Source: Treponema sp. UBA6988
Lineage (GTDB): Bacteria > Spirochaetota > Spirochaetia > Treponematales > Treponemataceae
Length of the DNA: 45,432 nucleotides
Direction: 5' to 3'
NCBI GenBank assembly: GCA_002448445.1
Contig: DJYC01000085.1
Location: 1-45,432, forward strand
A model generated the notes under the pieces. That model was not told the DNA's origin, did no database searches, and was given only the letters and a program-made list of their open reading frames with translations. The stretch's first letter is position 1; every line of letters starts with the position of its first letter. Both the position numbers and the translations under genes were made by a program. Positions 22,889-31,092 of the stretch are shown here, one piece after another.

Positions 22889-23669
22889 CGTCCTTTTTTA
22901 GCGAATCCCTGTCTGCAAATTCGGGGTAGTCGGTGTGCTTGCAGTAGCGCAGGTCGCGGTATTTCTTGGGTGTCATTCCTGTATTTTTTCTGAAAACGTA
23001 AATAAAGTGGCTCTGGGTGGTAAAGCAAAGCATGTCGGAAATCTCGGAAATGGAATAGTCGGTAAATTTAAGGAGTTTTTTTGCGTACTCGATTTTTTTG
23101 AGGCGGATGTAGTTTCCGATTGAATAGCCGGTCTCCTTTTTGAAGAGCTGGGTCAGGTAGCTTTCCGAGAGGCCTGAGACTTTTGCCAGATCGGCTGAGG
23201 ATATGCGTTTTGTGATGTTGATGTAGATGTATTCCATGCACTTGGAAAGGTTTCCCGGCATTACTCCCTGGTGCTGGCTGCTCTTCATCCGTTCTGCGTA
23301 GTCCAGGCACATTTCCTTTTGCAGGGCTACGATTTCTTCCTTAGTGGTACAAAGGTCGGTGCGCTGAATGTAGTAGTCGCTAAGCTTGTAGGATTCCTCC
23401 ATGCTCATACCCATTTCCACGCAGAACCGTGAACACATGGCGGTGTTTATTACAAAGTGGAATTTTAAGTTCTGCAGGGGATTTTCGGAGAGCCGACCCT
23501 TGTCCTTCATGTCGGCAAAGTCGTTTCGCTCGCATATTTTTCTTACGGTGTCTGTGTCGCCGCTTGCAACGGACTTGTAGAAAGTAAATTCCTCTTCCAT
23601 TGGAAGGTGGCGCTTCTGTTCGTAGAGGGAGTCTTCTTCAAATTTAAGCCAATCGGAAAAATACTTCAA
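22881..23669 (-). CDS. AraC-family transcriptional regulator
   Basis: A 262-residue regulator. The last 110 residues carry the AraC/XylS double helix-turn-helix: ISSADLAKVSGLSESYLTQL, FKKETGYSIGNYIRLKKIEY, AKKLLKFTDYSISEISDMLC and FTTQSHFIYVFRKNTGMTPKKYR. The N-terminal 150 residues are mostly helical with no cupin motif I can name, so the signal is unknown. The frame starts with TTG (TTGAAGTATTTT) behind a GAAGTAAAAAA stretch, and a TACAAT box lies about 45 nt upstream. Its last codons, KKDGI, are encoded by the edge of repeat D. The DUF3737 gene next door is a plausible target. Confidence 0.88.
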   Translation of the reverse strand: MKYFSDWLKFEEDSLYEQKRHLPMEEEFTFYKSVASGDTDTVRKICERNDFADMKDKGRLSENPLQNLKFHFVINTAMCSRFCVEMGMSMEESYKLSDYYIQRTDLCTTKEEIVALQKEMCLDYAERMKSSQHQGVMPGNLSKCMEYIYINITKRISSADLAKVSGLSESYLTQLFKKETGYSIGNYIRLKKIEYAKKLLKFTDYSISEISDMLCFTTQSHFIYVFRKNTGMTPKKYRDLRYCKHTDYPEFADRDSLKKDGI

Positions 23670-23839
23670 TTTTTTACTTCTTTCGCTTGGGGTTCAACTC
23701 TCTTTATATATTGTACCACATATTCCAAGAAAAGGTAAGCCTTGACTTTTCCTTTTTTATCTGGCCGATAATTTTTTTTGTGATAGTTTTTTGGACGGTA
23801 CTTTTGCATGCTCTTCCATTCCGCTTTTTTGCTAACTCG

Positions 23840-23975
23840 ACAGAAGCTGCCTATGCGTCACCGCCGTTCCGGGGTTCCCTTACGGTCATTGCCGGTGAAA
23901 GAGCCGCCCCTTCGGCAGGCTCCGGGATCGTCTCTTTCACCGGCAACGCTTCGCGCCCCTCCATGGCGGCGTAGC
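23840..23975. repeat. structured element with perfect 15-bp stem upstream of the cyclase gene
   Basis: TTGCCGGTGAAAGAG (23889-23903) pairs perfectly with CTCTTTCACCGGCAA (23932-23946). It is enclosed by weaker arms (ATGCGTCACCGCCG against CATGGCGGCGTAGC). Layout resembles family B, but the sequence differs. It occupies the gap between the divergent AraC and cyclase genes. Confidence 0.6.
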
Positions 23976-24012
23976 TTTTTCCTTTATTTGGAGCGCTGGC
24001 GGGTTAATTTTA

Positions 24013-24041
24013 TTGTTTTTTGGTTTGCTATGGTGTATAAT
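24013..24041 (+). promoter_or_regulatory. promoter of the adenylyl cyclase gene
   Basis: TTGTTT at 24013-24018 and a perfect TATAAT at 24036-24041 with 17 bp between. Transcription would start at about 24048, where an in-frame GTG sits. This lies past the ATG at 24030. Confidence 0.55.
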
Positions 24042-25364
24042 TTTTACGTGGCTTACAATATTCAGTTCCAAGTTGCCGGGTTTACAGTTATTTTTCTCCT
24101 TACCGTAATCTTCTTTTCAAAGAAAAGGTGGAAGAGCGTACAGAATACCATTTACAGTATCCTGCTTTTTGTTACCCTGTTTGAGCTGGCCTTTGACATC
24201 GTGAGCGTGATTACGATTGCAAACCGGGACAAAATTCCCCGCCTAAACGAATTTTTTTCGGTGGCATATCTTGTGCTGATGGTCCTCTACATTTATACGG
24301 TTTCTGTATATGCGCTTTCAAGCACCTTTTACCCTGGCATTACAAAGTTCAGAAAGAGAATTAAGTTTGCAGAGCTTGCCTTTATTACTGTTGGAATGCT
24401 TTCGGCAGTGGCGGTTATTCTTTCCACCAAGCTTTTGTACGCCGGTGAGGGTGGTTTCATCTATTCATACGGAATTCCAAGCGACACGGTTTACGTATAT
24501 TCAACGGCCTCCGTTGTTTTCGTGCTTGCGGTTCTTCTTGTTAACGCAAGGCACATGCCGGTGCGCAGGCAACTTTCCATATATTCCTTCTGCATAATGG
24601 AGGGAGTCGTTGCCATAGTCCAGATGTACAACAAGCAGCTTCTTATCGTTGGCTTTGGAACAGCCCTTGCGGTTATGCTCATGTATTTTACTCTGGAAAA
24701 TCCCGACATGAACATAATTGCCAAGCTTGACGCAGCAAACAAGCGGTCCAGGGAACTTTTGCTTAACATCCTTCCGGTTGAGATTGCTGACCGCCTTACC
24801 GAGGAGCCTTCCACCTTTACGCAGAAATTTGACGACGTTACGATTATGTTCCTTGACATAGTTGATTTTTCCGGGCTTTCTGAGCGTATGGGACCTGTAA
24901 AGACCGTAATGCTTTTGAACACCCTCTTTTCGCGCATAGACGATTTGCTCTCTGGCTATTCTATAGAAAAGATAAAGACGATAGGGGATTCCTATATGAC
25001 TGCAGCCGGTGTCCCTGAACCTTATGAGGACAACTGCAGGGAGACGGTGGACTTTGCAAGGGAAATACTTTGTACGCTGGATGTCTTTAACAAGGAATTC
25101 AATACCGACCTTAAAATACGGATCGGGATAAACTGCGGTTCCGTGGTTGCGGGCATAATAGGAAAGCGCAAGTTCATCTACGACCTGTGGGGGTCTAGCG
25201 TTAACCTTGCATCCCGCATGGAAAGCTATGGTGAGGCCAACCGCATAGATGTGTCGCCCCTTGTAGTGGAAAAGCTAAAAGACTATCCCGGCTACACCTT
25301 TGAACAGAGGCCTGAACTTGAAATAAAGGGCTTTGGGCGGGTGCAGACTTATTTTGTAAGCTGA
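24030..25364 (+). CDS. membrane-bound class III adenylyl cyclase
   Basis: Makes cyclic AMP from ATP. The first half has about six to seven hydrophobic helices and acts as a membrane sensor. After a NANKRSRELLLNILPVEIADRL linker comes the class III catalytic domain: metal-binding Asp residues in TIMFLDIVDFSGLSE, substrate Lys in EKIKTIGDSYM, the IRIGINCGSVVAGIIG loop, and YDLWGSSVNLASRM with adenine-selecting Asp and transition-state Asn and Arg. Lys/Asp at the base-recognition sites favours ATP over GTP. The start is uncertain: ATG 24030 has no ribosome site, and GTG 24048 lies exactly at the predicted transcript start. A longer frame from 23808 would translate the hairpin element and is rejected. 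It converges on the Maf gene with only 3 bp between. Confidence 0.9.
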   Translation: MVYNFYVAYNIQFQVAGFTVIFLLTVIFFSKKRWKSVQNTIYSILLFVTLFELAFDIVSVITIANRDKIPRLNEFFSVAYLVLMVLYIYTVSVYALSSTFYPGITKFRKRIKFAELAFITVGMLSAVAVILSTKLLYAGEGGFIYSYGIPSDTVYVYSTASVVFVLAVLLVNARHMPVRRQLSIYSFCIMEGVVAIVQMYNKQLLIVGFGTALAVMLMYFTLENPDMNIIAKLDAANKRSRELLLNILPVEIADRLTEEPSTFTQKFDDVTIMFLDIVDFSGLSERMGPVKTVMLLNTLFSRIDDLLSGYSIEKIKTIGDSYMTAAGVPEPYEDNCRETVDFAREILCTLDVFNKEFNTDLKIRIGINCGSVVAGIIGKRKFIYDLWGSSVNLASRMESYGEANRIDVSPLVVEKLKDYPGYTFEQRPELEIKGFGRVQTYFVS

Positions 25365-25367
25365 ACT

Positions 25368-27344
25368 TTAGGACATGCATTCAAGGTATGCACGGACTGC
25401 CTTTTGCAGTTCCCCGTAAATTAGGCGCGAATAGTAGACAGGACTTAGAAGGGCATCGTTTATGGCGGAAGGAGGTAGTTCCCCTGCCTTTGCTGCCAGC
25501 TGTCGTTCCGTCGGGAATACCAGAGATGCGGCTTCCTTTCCCTTTGAGCTCATTATCTTTGCGTCAATTTCAGAAAGCTTTGCATTCACTTCCTGTACTT
25601 TTGTTCTGTTCTGAATTGCAACCTGGCAGAGGGCAAGACCCCTTTTGGAAAGTTCAGCAAGATTTTCCAGACTTTCCCTAAATTCGGCACGGACGCTTTC
25701 AAAAGAAGGGAGACCGTTTTTTTCATCTTCATTTTTCTGCAAGGCTGAATTTTTTTCCGCCTGCTCAAGGAATTTTTCCTTTGACTGAACAAGCTGCTCT
25801 TTTTGGGCTGAGCATTCCTCAAGAAGCTCTTCTGCGGAAGAGACCGCTATGTTTGGAATGGCAAGGCTCTGCGGCGTAAGTGTGAATGTTTTCTGGCCGT
25901 CCTTTAGCGCAGTGGCACAGTTGCTTTCGAACCACCATGCAAAAAGGGACATGCGCTTGTCCGTAAGAATATCCTTGCCCCTGTAGTCTTTTGCAAGTGT
26001 TGGGGCTGCTCCCAGCAGGGAAGATACGCCGTCGCTTTCGGCAGTGTGGGTGCGGCAGGATGTCCTGTGTGCCCTTTCTTCAAACTGTGAGCCTCTTATG
26101 TGGGTCTGCTTTCCGGGGAAGCCCAAGTCCATGCCGGCAATGTATATCTTTTTTGCGCCGCAGGTACGGGCAAAGTCCCAGGCTGTCGTAGCAACGCTTC
26201 CTCCTGCCCCCAGCTTTCCCTTTTGTCCTAGGCGGCTTTCAAAGTACTGGCCTATGGGGAAGAGGGATGAGCACATTACTGTTTCCCTGCATTCAAAGCG
26301 GAATACCGAAGGGTAGGCTGCACTTTCCGTAATCAGGACAGATGACGGCGACTTAAGGAATTCAAGGTGGCGGGCACAGGCATACTGGGGGTCAACCAGT
26401 ACAATGAAGTCCGGTTCCACCCCGGCCTTTAGGACTGCATGCAGGGCTGTGTCCACGCAGACAAGCACGCAGCTTTCCTTTAGCCTCTGCAAATGGGGGA
26501 TTACCGCGGCAAGGGAAGGACCCGCTGCAAGTATCACAAAAGGAAGCTCCGCAGCATTGCCGCCTAGCTGTAAAAGGGCGCTTCTATATTTTTTTACCCC
26601 ATCACACTTTGCAAGGTAGGAAAGGTTTGCTAGGCTGTTCTTCATCCAAAGGCGGGAGAATTTTTCCAGCGTGTTGGTGTTTATCGCATCTTTTTGAAGG
26701 CTGCGCTTGAAGAGCTCAAGGAACTGGCTTGCAAAGGCCGTATCGTGGGCAGTGTGTGCCTTGGCGGAAAATATTTTAACCCTTTCTGCCCGATAGCCTG
26801 AAAGCAGGGAAACTGCCGTAGCCGGGTCAGCCTTCGTTACAAACACAAGAGAGGGGTGGGAGAGGACTTTGGTAAAGTCAAGCGTGTTCATGGCCGCAAA
26901 AAGAAAAAGAGGGTTGTTTTCTATGAGAATCATCGGTGCGGAAGGATTTTTCTCTGCAAAGGCAAGAGGGCCGTAGCCAAGTCCAAAGCCAAGGAATACC
27001 GCCGCATCAAAATCATTCCTGCTGAACTGGGACACAAGCTGCTCCGCCTCCCTTTCGGGGTTGTATTTAGAGTGGAGGGGAATGGCCGCTGCTTTAGCAG
27101 TTGTGCTTTTGTCCGCATCTTGCACTGGCACTTTGCTTCCTGCTGCTTCTTCTGTCCCAGCTGTCTCTGTTTTGAAAAGTGCCGTGGGGCTTCCGTTTTT
27201 TGCTTCAATAAATTCAAGGGGAAGGGGAAAATGCCCTTCTGAGCATTCCTTCTCAAAAAAGGCAATGTCATCTTTTAGCATGTCCCCTAGGGCGGGAAAG
27301 CGTTTTTTAAAGAGGGCTATATTAGTATTCCAGGTTGAGTTCAA
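25368..27344 (-). CDS. Maf-type motility accessory factor (DUF115/MptE-like)
   Basis: A 658-residue protein of the MAF_flag10/DUF115 family, linked in several bacteria to transfer of nonulosonic or other sugars to flagellin. Signatures: AVFLGFGLGYGPLAF and MILIENNPLFLFAAM early, then the core VILAAGPSLAAVIPHLQRLK, VCVDTALHAVLKAGVEPDFIVLVDP and GGSVATTAWDFA...IYIAGMDLGF. The C-terminal 150 residues are helical and charged, probably coiled coil. The start is TTG at 27344, overlapping the end of the ftsI-like gene by 23 bp, with GGAG about 10 nt upstream. No flagellin or sugar-synthesis genes are close; expression with ftsI and lepB is likely. Confidence 0.83.
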   Translation of the reverse strand: MNSTWNTNIALFKKRFPALGDMLKDDIAFFEKECSEGHFPLPLEFIEAKNGSPTALFKTETAGTEEAAGSKVPVQDADKSTTAKAAAIPLHSKYNPEREAEQLVSQFSRNDFDAAVFLGFGLGYGPLAFAEKNPSAPMILIENNPLFLFAAMNTLDFTKVLSHPSLVFVTKADPATAVSLLSGYRAERVKIFSAKAHTAHDTAFASQFLELFKRSLQKDAINTNTLEKFSRLWMKNSLANLSYLAKCDGVKKYRSALLQLGGNAAELPFVILAAGPSLAAVIPHLQRLKESCVLVCVDTALHAVLKAGVEPDFIVLVDPQYACARHLEFLKSPSSVLITESAAYPSVFRFECRETVMCSSLFPIGQYFESRLGQKGKLGAGGSVATTAWDFARTCGAKKIYIAGMDLGFPGKQTHIRGSQFEERAHRTSCRTHTAESDGVSSLLGAAPTLAKDYRGKDILTDKRMSLFAWWFESNCATALKDGQKTFTLTPQSLAIPNIAVSSAEELLEECSAQKEQLVQSKEKFLEQAEKNSALQKNEDEKNGLPSFESVRAEFRESLENLAELSKRGLALCQVAIQNRTKVQEVNAKLSEIDAKIMSSKGKEAASLVFPTERQLAAKAGELPPSAINDALLSPVYYSRLIYGELQKAVRAYLECMS

Positions 27345-29205
27345 TTGTCATGTTCTCCGTAACCGGGGTTCCTGGTGCAGGTGACTGCCTTACGACCCAG
27401 CCTTCGCCGTTTATCTGGAAATTCAAGTCCTTACGTCCGTCAACTACGGGCACAAGGTCCCTTTTTGGCCTTCCTGTAAAGTCTGGCACCGTCTTTCCAA
27501 TCTGTATTGGCTGGTTTTCCTTGATGGAGACGACGCCCGAATGCTCAAGGCTTGCCGCACCTTCACGGGGCTGCCCCTGGTAGTCAATGATTTCGTTTGC
27601 CGCGCTTTTTATTACCGGAGCGGCAATGCGTCCGCCAAGGTTTTCGCCCTGAGCCTTTTCTATAACGATGTAGACCACAATTTGGGGATCCTCAACCGGG
27701 AAAATACCCATGCAGCTTGAGATGTACTGGTTTTCGAGGAGCCGTCCGTTTTCAAAAATCTGGGCGGTACCGGTCTTTGTACCGATGGAAACGTCTTTTA
27801 GGGCTGCCCTGTGGCCTGTTCCCGATTGGGTGACCTTTTCCATGCAGCTTATGATGAAGTCTGCGGTGGAGCTTTTGAGTACGCGGGTCTTGTATTCAGG
27901 CGTGTGCACGTATTCATCGTTGCCGTCCTTGTCCGTAATGCGCTTTATAAAGGTAAGTTTTGGCGGAATTCCGTGGTTTGCGATTGCAACAGATGCCTGA
28001 AGCATTTGAAGTGCCGAAACTGAAATTTCCTGGCCTATGGAAATTGTAGCCTTTGTTCGTGCCGACCATGACTTGTCCGAAGGGGACTTTAGGATGCCCT
28101 TTGTCTCTCCCGGAAGTTCTACTCCAGTCCTTTCCCCAAAGCCAAATTTCTTTAGGTAAGAGACAAATTCATCATTCCCCATGGTCTCGCTCATCTGGGC
28201 AAATGCGTCGTTGCATGAATATTCAAGTGCCTCGCGTATAGTTCCCCAGCCGTGCGGGTGCGGGTCGTGGCATTCAATCTTAATGGTCTCGCCGAGATTG
28301 GTTGTGCGCAGGTAGGTTCCTGTAGTATGGATGAGCGTGTTTGGCCCAACCCGTCCAGAGTCAACATAAGCCGCCGCCGTAAAAATCTTGAATACGCTGC
28401 CAGGTTCGTATGCATTGATTGCAGCACGGTCCCTCTTTTCCTCGGAAGATGCCATCGTGTACTCGTTGAGGTTTACGGAAGGCAGGTTTATGTAGGAAAG
28501 AATTTCCCCGGTCTTTGATTCAGCCGCAAGAAGAATAAGACTTGCCGCCTTTGTGGAATTCATGGTGTCCTTTGCAATTTTTTCCAGCTTGTACTGGAGG
28601 TTTGCGTCTATCGTAAGGAACACGTTCTTTCCGTGGATTACGTCACCGCTTTCCACAATTCCGTTTTCGGGGCTAAGAAGGTGCTGCTCGGAGAATTCAA
28701 TTCCACCCAAGCCCTTGCCCGAATCTCCCATAAAGCCAATCAGCGTGCTTGCAAGGTCGTTCATTGGGTAAACGCGTCCGGGAAGCCTGTCAAAGCGGCA
28801 GAAGTTTGTAAAACCGTGGTCTTCTATCATCTTGTAAAGCTCATCGCGCTGGGCCTGGGTAATCTTCTTCTTTATGTACAAAAAGCTACCCTTGGGGTTC
28901 CTGTAGATTTTTTCAGCAATCTCTTCCTGTGTCATGTTAAGAAGAGGGGCTGCAAGGGCGGAAAAACCGTCAATGTCCTCTATAAGTTTGGGCGTAACCA
29001 CAAAATGGTAGAAATTCGTAACAACCGCAAGGGGCCTTCCGTTCCTGTCCACAATGGAACCGCGCTCTATACTTGGCATGGATGCAGTAAGAACAGGTTC
29101 CGGCTGCTTAGCAAGAGAGGCAAATTTGGATAATATGTAAAAAACAACCAGGACACAAGGAATTAAGACAATCCAGAGCCTTGGCTTTCTGTAAAAAGTG
29201 TTCAT
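27322..29205 (-). CDS. ftsI: FtsI-like class B penicillin-binding protein with C-terminal PASTA domain
   Basis: A peptidoglycan transpeptidase of 627 residues, anchored by a membrane helix at about residues 10-27. The dimerisation domain starts IERGSIVDRNGRPLA. The catalytic serine is S270 with K273 (EPGSVFK), the second motif is SCN in EYSCNDAF, and the third is KTGTAQ. Residues about 560-627 form one PASTA domain (TVPDFTGRPKRDLVPVV, VVRQSPAPGTPV). This architecture matches the septal FtsI/SpoVD group. It overlaps lepB by 4 bp (ATGA) and maf by 23 bp, so lepB-ftsI-maf is one operon. No mraW or ftsL is adjacent, unlike the usual dcw cluster. Confidence 0.9.
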   Translation of the reverse strand: MNTFYRKPRLWIVLIPCVLVVFYILSKFASLAKQPEPVLTASMPSIERGSIVDRNGRPLAVVTNFYHFVVTPKLIEDIDGFSALAAPLLNMTQEEIAEKIYRNPKGSFLYIKKKITQAQRDELYKMIEDHGFTNFCRFDRLPGRVYPMNDLASTLIGFMGDSGKGLGGIEFSEQHLLSPENGIVESGDVIHGKNVFLTIDANLQYKLEKIAKDTMNSTKAASLILLAAESKTGEILSYINLPSVNLNEYTMASSEEKRDRAAINAYEPGSVFKIFTAAAYVDSGRVGPNTLIHTTGTYLRTTNLGETIKIECHDPHPHGWGTIREALEYSCNDAFAQMSETMGNDEFVSYLKKFGFGERTGVELPGETKGILKSPSDKSWSARTKATISIGQEISVSALQMLQASVAIANHGIPPKLTFIKRITDKDGNDEYVHTPEYKTRVLKSSTADFIISCMEKVTQSGTGHRAALKDVSIGTKTGTAQIFENGRLLENQYISSCMGIFPVEDPQIVVYIVIEKAQGENLGGRIAAPVIKSAANEIIDYQGQPREGAASLEHSGVVSIKENQPIQIGKTVPDFTGRPKRDLVPVVDGRKDLNFQINGEGWVVRQSPAPGTPVTENMTIELNLEY

Positions 29206-29771
29206 TTTGCAAACACCCTGCCTAAAACATTTTCTTCGCTAACAAAACCGTAGTTGCGAGAGTCTATGGAAACCTCAGCATTGTCTCCAATGGCAAGAAC
29301 CATCCCCTGGGGAACAGCCCTAATTTCCTGCATTACGGAGAACTGTGCCGGCGTAAGCGGGTAAACTTTGTCCCCGACAATAAGATTATACCCAGATTCG
29401 CTTGAATATTCCAGAGGCGTATTTTCTGCCGCTGCGCAGCGTTTTACAACTAAACTATTGTCATACAAGTAAATAATTATGTCTCCCTGCTTAACCTTGC
29501 CCCACTTAAAAAGAAGTGAATCCCCAAAAGGCTTTACAAGGCCGTAGCATAGCTTGTTCACTGCCACTCTTTCCCCATCCTTTATTGTCGGCTCCATAGA
29601 CGATCCGCTTACATGAAGAATGTCAATAACAAAGAATTTTAAGACAAGTCCAAGGATAAGACCTGCCAGAATAAATTTAAAAGTGGGACTCTTTTTTGCC
29701 GCCGCTTTTTCACCTTCCGGCAGCTCTGTGTTTCTACCGCTCATATTTTCCATAATGCCTGAATTTTCCAT
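29202..29771 (-). CDS. lepB: signal peptidase I
   Basis: Removes signal peptides from exported proteins at the inner membrane. The 189-residue product has a single membrane helix (about residues 32-50, FKFILAGLILGLVLKFFVI). Catalytic Ser58 is in SGSSMEPT and Lys110 in NSLVVKRCAA; GDNAEVSIDSRNYG is the conserved C-terminal box. It is short for the family, lacking a second N-terminal helix. It heads an operon with ftsI and maf and is divergent from the M23 gene, with 48 bp between the two starts. Its predicted transcript begins about 3 nt before the ATG. Confidence 0.92.
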   Translation of the reverse strand: MENSGIMENMSGRNTELPEGEKAAAKKSPTFKFILAGLILGLVLKFFVIDILHVSGSSMEPTIKDGERVAVNKLCYGLVKPFGDSLLFKWGKVKQGDIIIYLYDNSLVVKRCAAAENTPLEYSSESGYNLIVGDKVYPLTPAQFSVMQEIRAVPQGMVLAIGDNAEVSIDSRNYGFVSEENVLGRVFAK

Positions 29772-29780
29772 TTAGCTATT

Positions 29781-29809
29781 ATTCTAATATGGAAGGAAAA
29801 TTATGTCGA
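29781..29809 (-). promoter_or_regulatory. promoter of lepB-ftsI-maf
   Basis: On the minus strand TCGACA (complement of 29804-29809) and TAGAAT (complement of 29781-29786) with 17 bp between. The predicted start, about 29774, leaves a leader of only about 3 nt. Confidence 0.6.
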
Positions 29810-29819
29810 TAGTAAATTT

Positions 29820-31070
29820 ATGGAAATTATAAACTATTCTGGAACAAAAATTTCAGCCATAAATACAAATTTCAGGTTTGGTGCAAGGGAAAATTCCCTG
29901 GGAGACTTTTTTTCTGAACTCTGGGACCGCATCACTGATTTTTCCTACCGTGATGCCTACAGGGCCGGACTTGGTTCCTTCCGGTTTTCTGTAAAAAGCC
30001 TTAATTCCATGTTCAAGGCGGCAAGTGTCACACTTTCAAAAGCCCTGCCCAGGTTATTCTTCCTCTCGCTGTGCGTGGCAGTCCCCGTCTTCTCAATAAA
30101 CTACCTTTCCTACAGGGAAAACAACTTTTGCAGTATAGAGCTAAAGACAGCTTCCGCCAAGGAACTTGACTACCTTGACCTTGCAATGTCCTCATTTGCT
30201 CTCTCAAATTCAACCTGCTTCGATGGGGACGGAAACGTGGTAGTCTTCGGCAGCCAGGGCACTTCTCTGCCAGCTGCAGCCTCTGCATCAGCGGAAAGTG
30301 CAACGACAGCCCGGTCAGACGCCCCCCTTTTCAAGCAGAAAGTCTCATTCAGAACCTACACCGTCCAGCCCGGAGATTCAATAAGCTCCATCTGCCAGAA
30401 ATTCGGCCTAAGGAACATATCTACCCTAATCGCGGTAAACAGCATATCCAACGTACGCTCCCTCCGCTCAGGGCAAAAGCTTTCCGTTCCTTCACTTGAC
30501 GGTCTGAATTATACCGTTGCAGCAGGAGACACAATCGAAGGCCTTAGCGCAAAATACAAGGTCAGCGTGGAAGACTTGCTGGATGTAAACGATCTTTCAT
30601 CGGCGGTCCTGCAAAAGGGGCAGAAACTCTTTGTCCCGGGCGCAAAAATGGACAGCCTTGCACTCCGCCGCGCAATGGGCGAAATTTTTGTCTACCCCAT
30701 AAGCGCAAAGTGGAGGCTCACGTCCCGCTTCGGCTACCGCCCAGACCCATTTACCGGCATAAGGCAAAACCACACCGGAATAGACATGGCATGCCCCACC
30801 GGCACACCAATCAAGGCTGCAAAAAGCGGAAGGGTAAGTTTTACCGGCTATTCAAACGTCTATGGAAAATACGTAATCGTAACTCATGACGACGGCTACC
30901 AGACCCTTTACGGCCACATGAGCCGCATAACTACCAAAAAGGGAGATGTTGTAAACCAGGGAACACAGCTCGGACTTGTGGGAAGCACCGGATATTCAAC
31001 CGGCCCCCACCTGCATCTTTCCGTCTACAAAAACGGCAAGCTAATCGACCCGCTTTCCGTCTTAAAATAG
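29820..31070 (+). CDS. LysM and M23-peptidase cell-wall hydrolase
   Basis: A 416-residue envelope protein. An N-terminal cytosolic part of about 75 residues is followed by a membrane helix (about 78-95). Two LysM peptidoglycan-binding repeats lie at about 179-225 (YTVQPGDSISSICQKFGLRN) and 230-275 (YTVAAGDTIEGLSAKYKVS). The M23 domain at about 300-412 keeps all ligands: His318 and Asp322 in NHTGIDMA, His366 in YGHM, and His397/His399 in PHLHL. It should therefore be an active lysostaphin-type endopeptidase, or anchor and split peptide cross-links. No ribosome site precedes the ATG; a GATAGT box ends 6 nt before it. The propeller/NodB-like gene follows after 22 bp. Confidence 0.9.
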   Translation: MEIINYSGTKISAINTNFRFGARENSLGDFFSELWDRITDFSYRDAYRAGLGSFRFSVKSLNSMFKAASVTLSKALPRLFFLSLCVAVPVFSINYLSYRENNFCSIELKTASAKELDYLDLAMSSFALSNSTCFDGDGNVVVFGSQGTSLPAAASASAESATTARSDAPLFKQKVSFRTYTVQPGDSISSICQKFGLRNISTLIAVNSISNVRSLRSGQKLSVPSLDGLNYTVAAGDTIEGLSAKYKVSVEDLLDVNDLSSAVLQKGQKLFVPGAKMDSLALRRAMGEIFVYPISAKWRLTSRFGYRPDPFTGIRQNHTGIDMACPTGTPIKAAKSGRVSFTGYSNVYGKYVIVTHDDGYQTLYGHMSRITTKKGDVVNQGTQLGLVGSTGYSTGPHLHLSVYKNGKLIDPLSVLK

Positions 31071-31092
31071 CTTTGGCTGGAGAGGAATAAAA

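Noticed and set aside
23808..24029. N-terminal extension of the adenylyl cyclase
   Set aside because: It would translate a perfect hairpin element, gives a low-complexity Arg/Pro/Ser sequence, and lies upstream of the best promoter.
25364..25368. Overlap or fusion between the cyclase and Maf genes
   Set aside because: The genes converge and their stop codons are simply 3 bp apart; both reading frames end normally.
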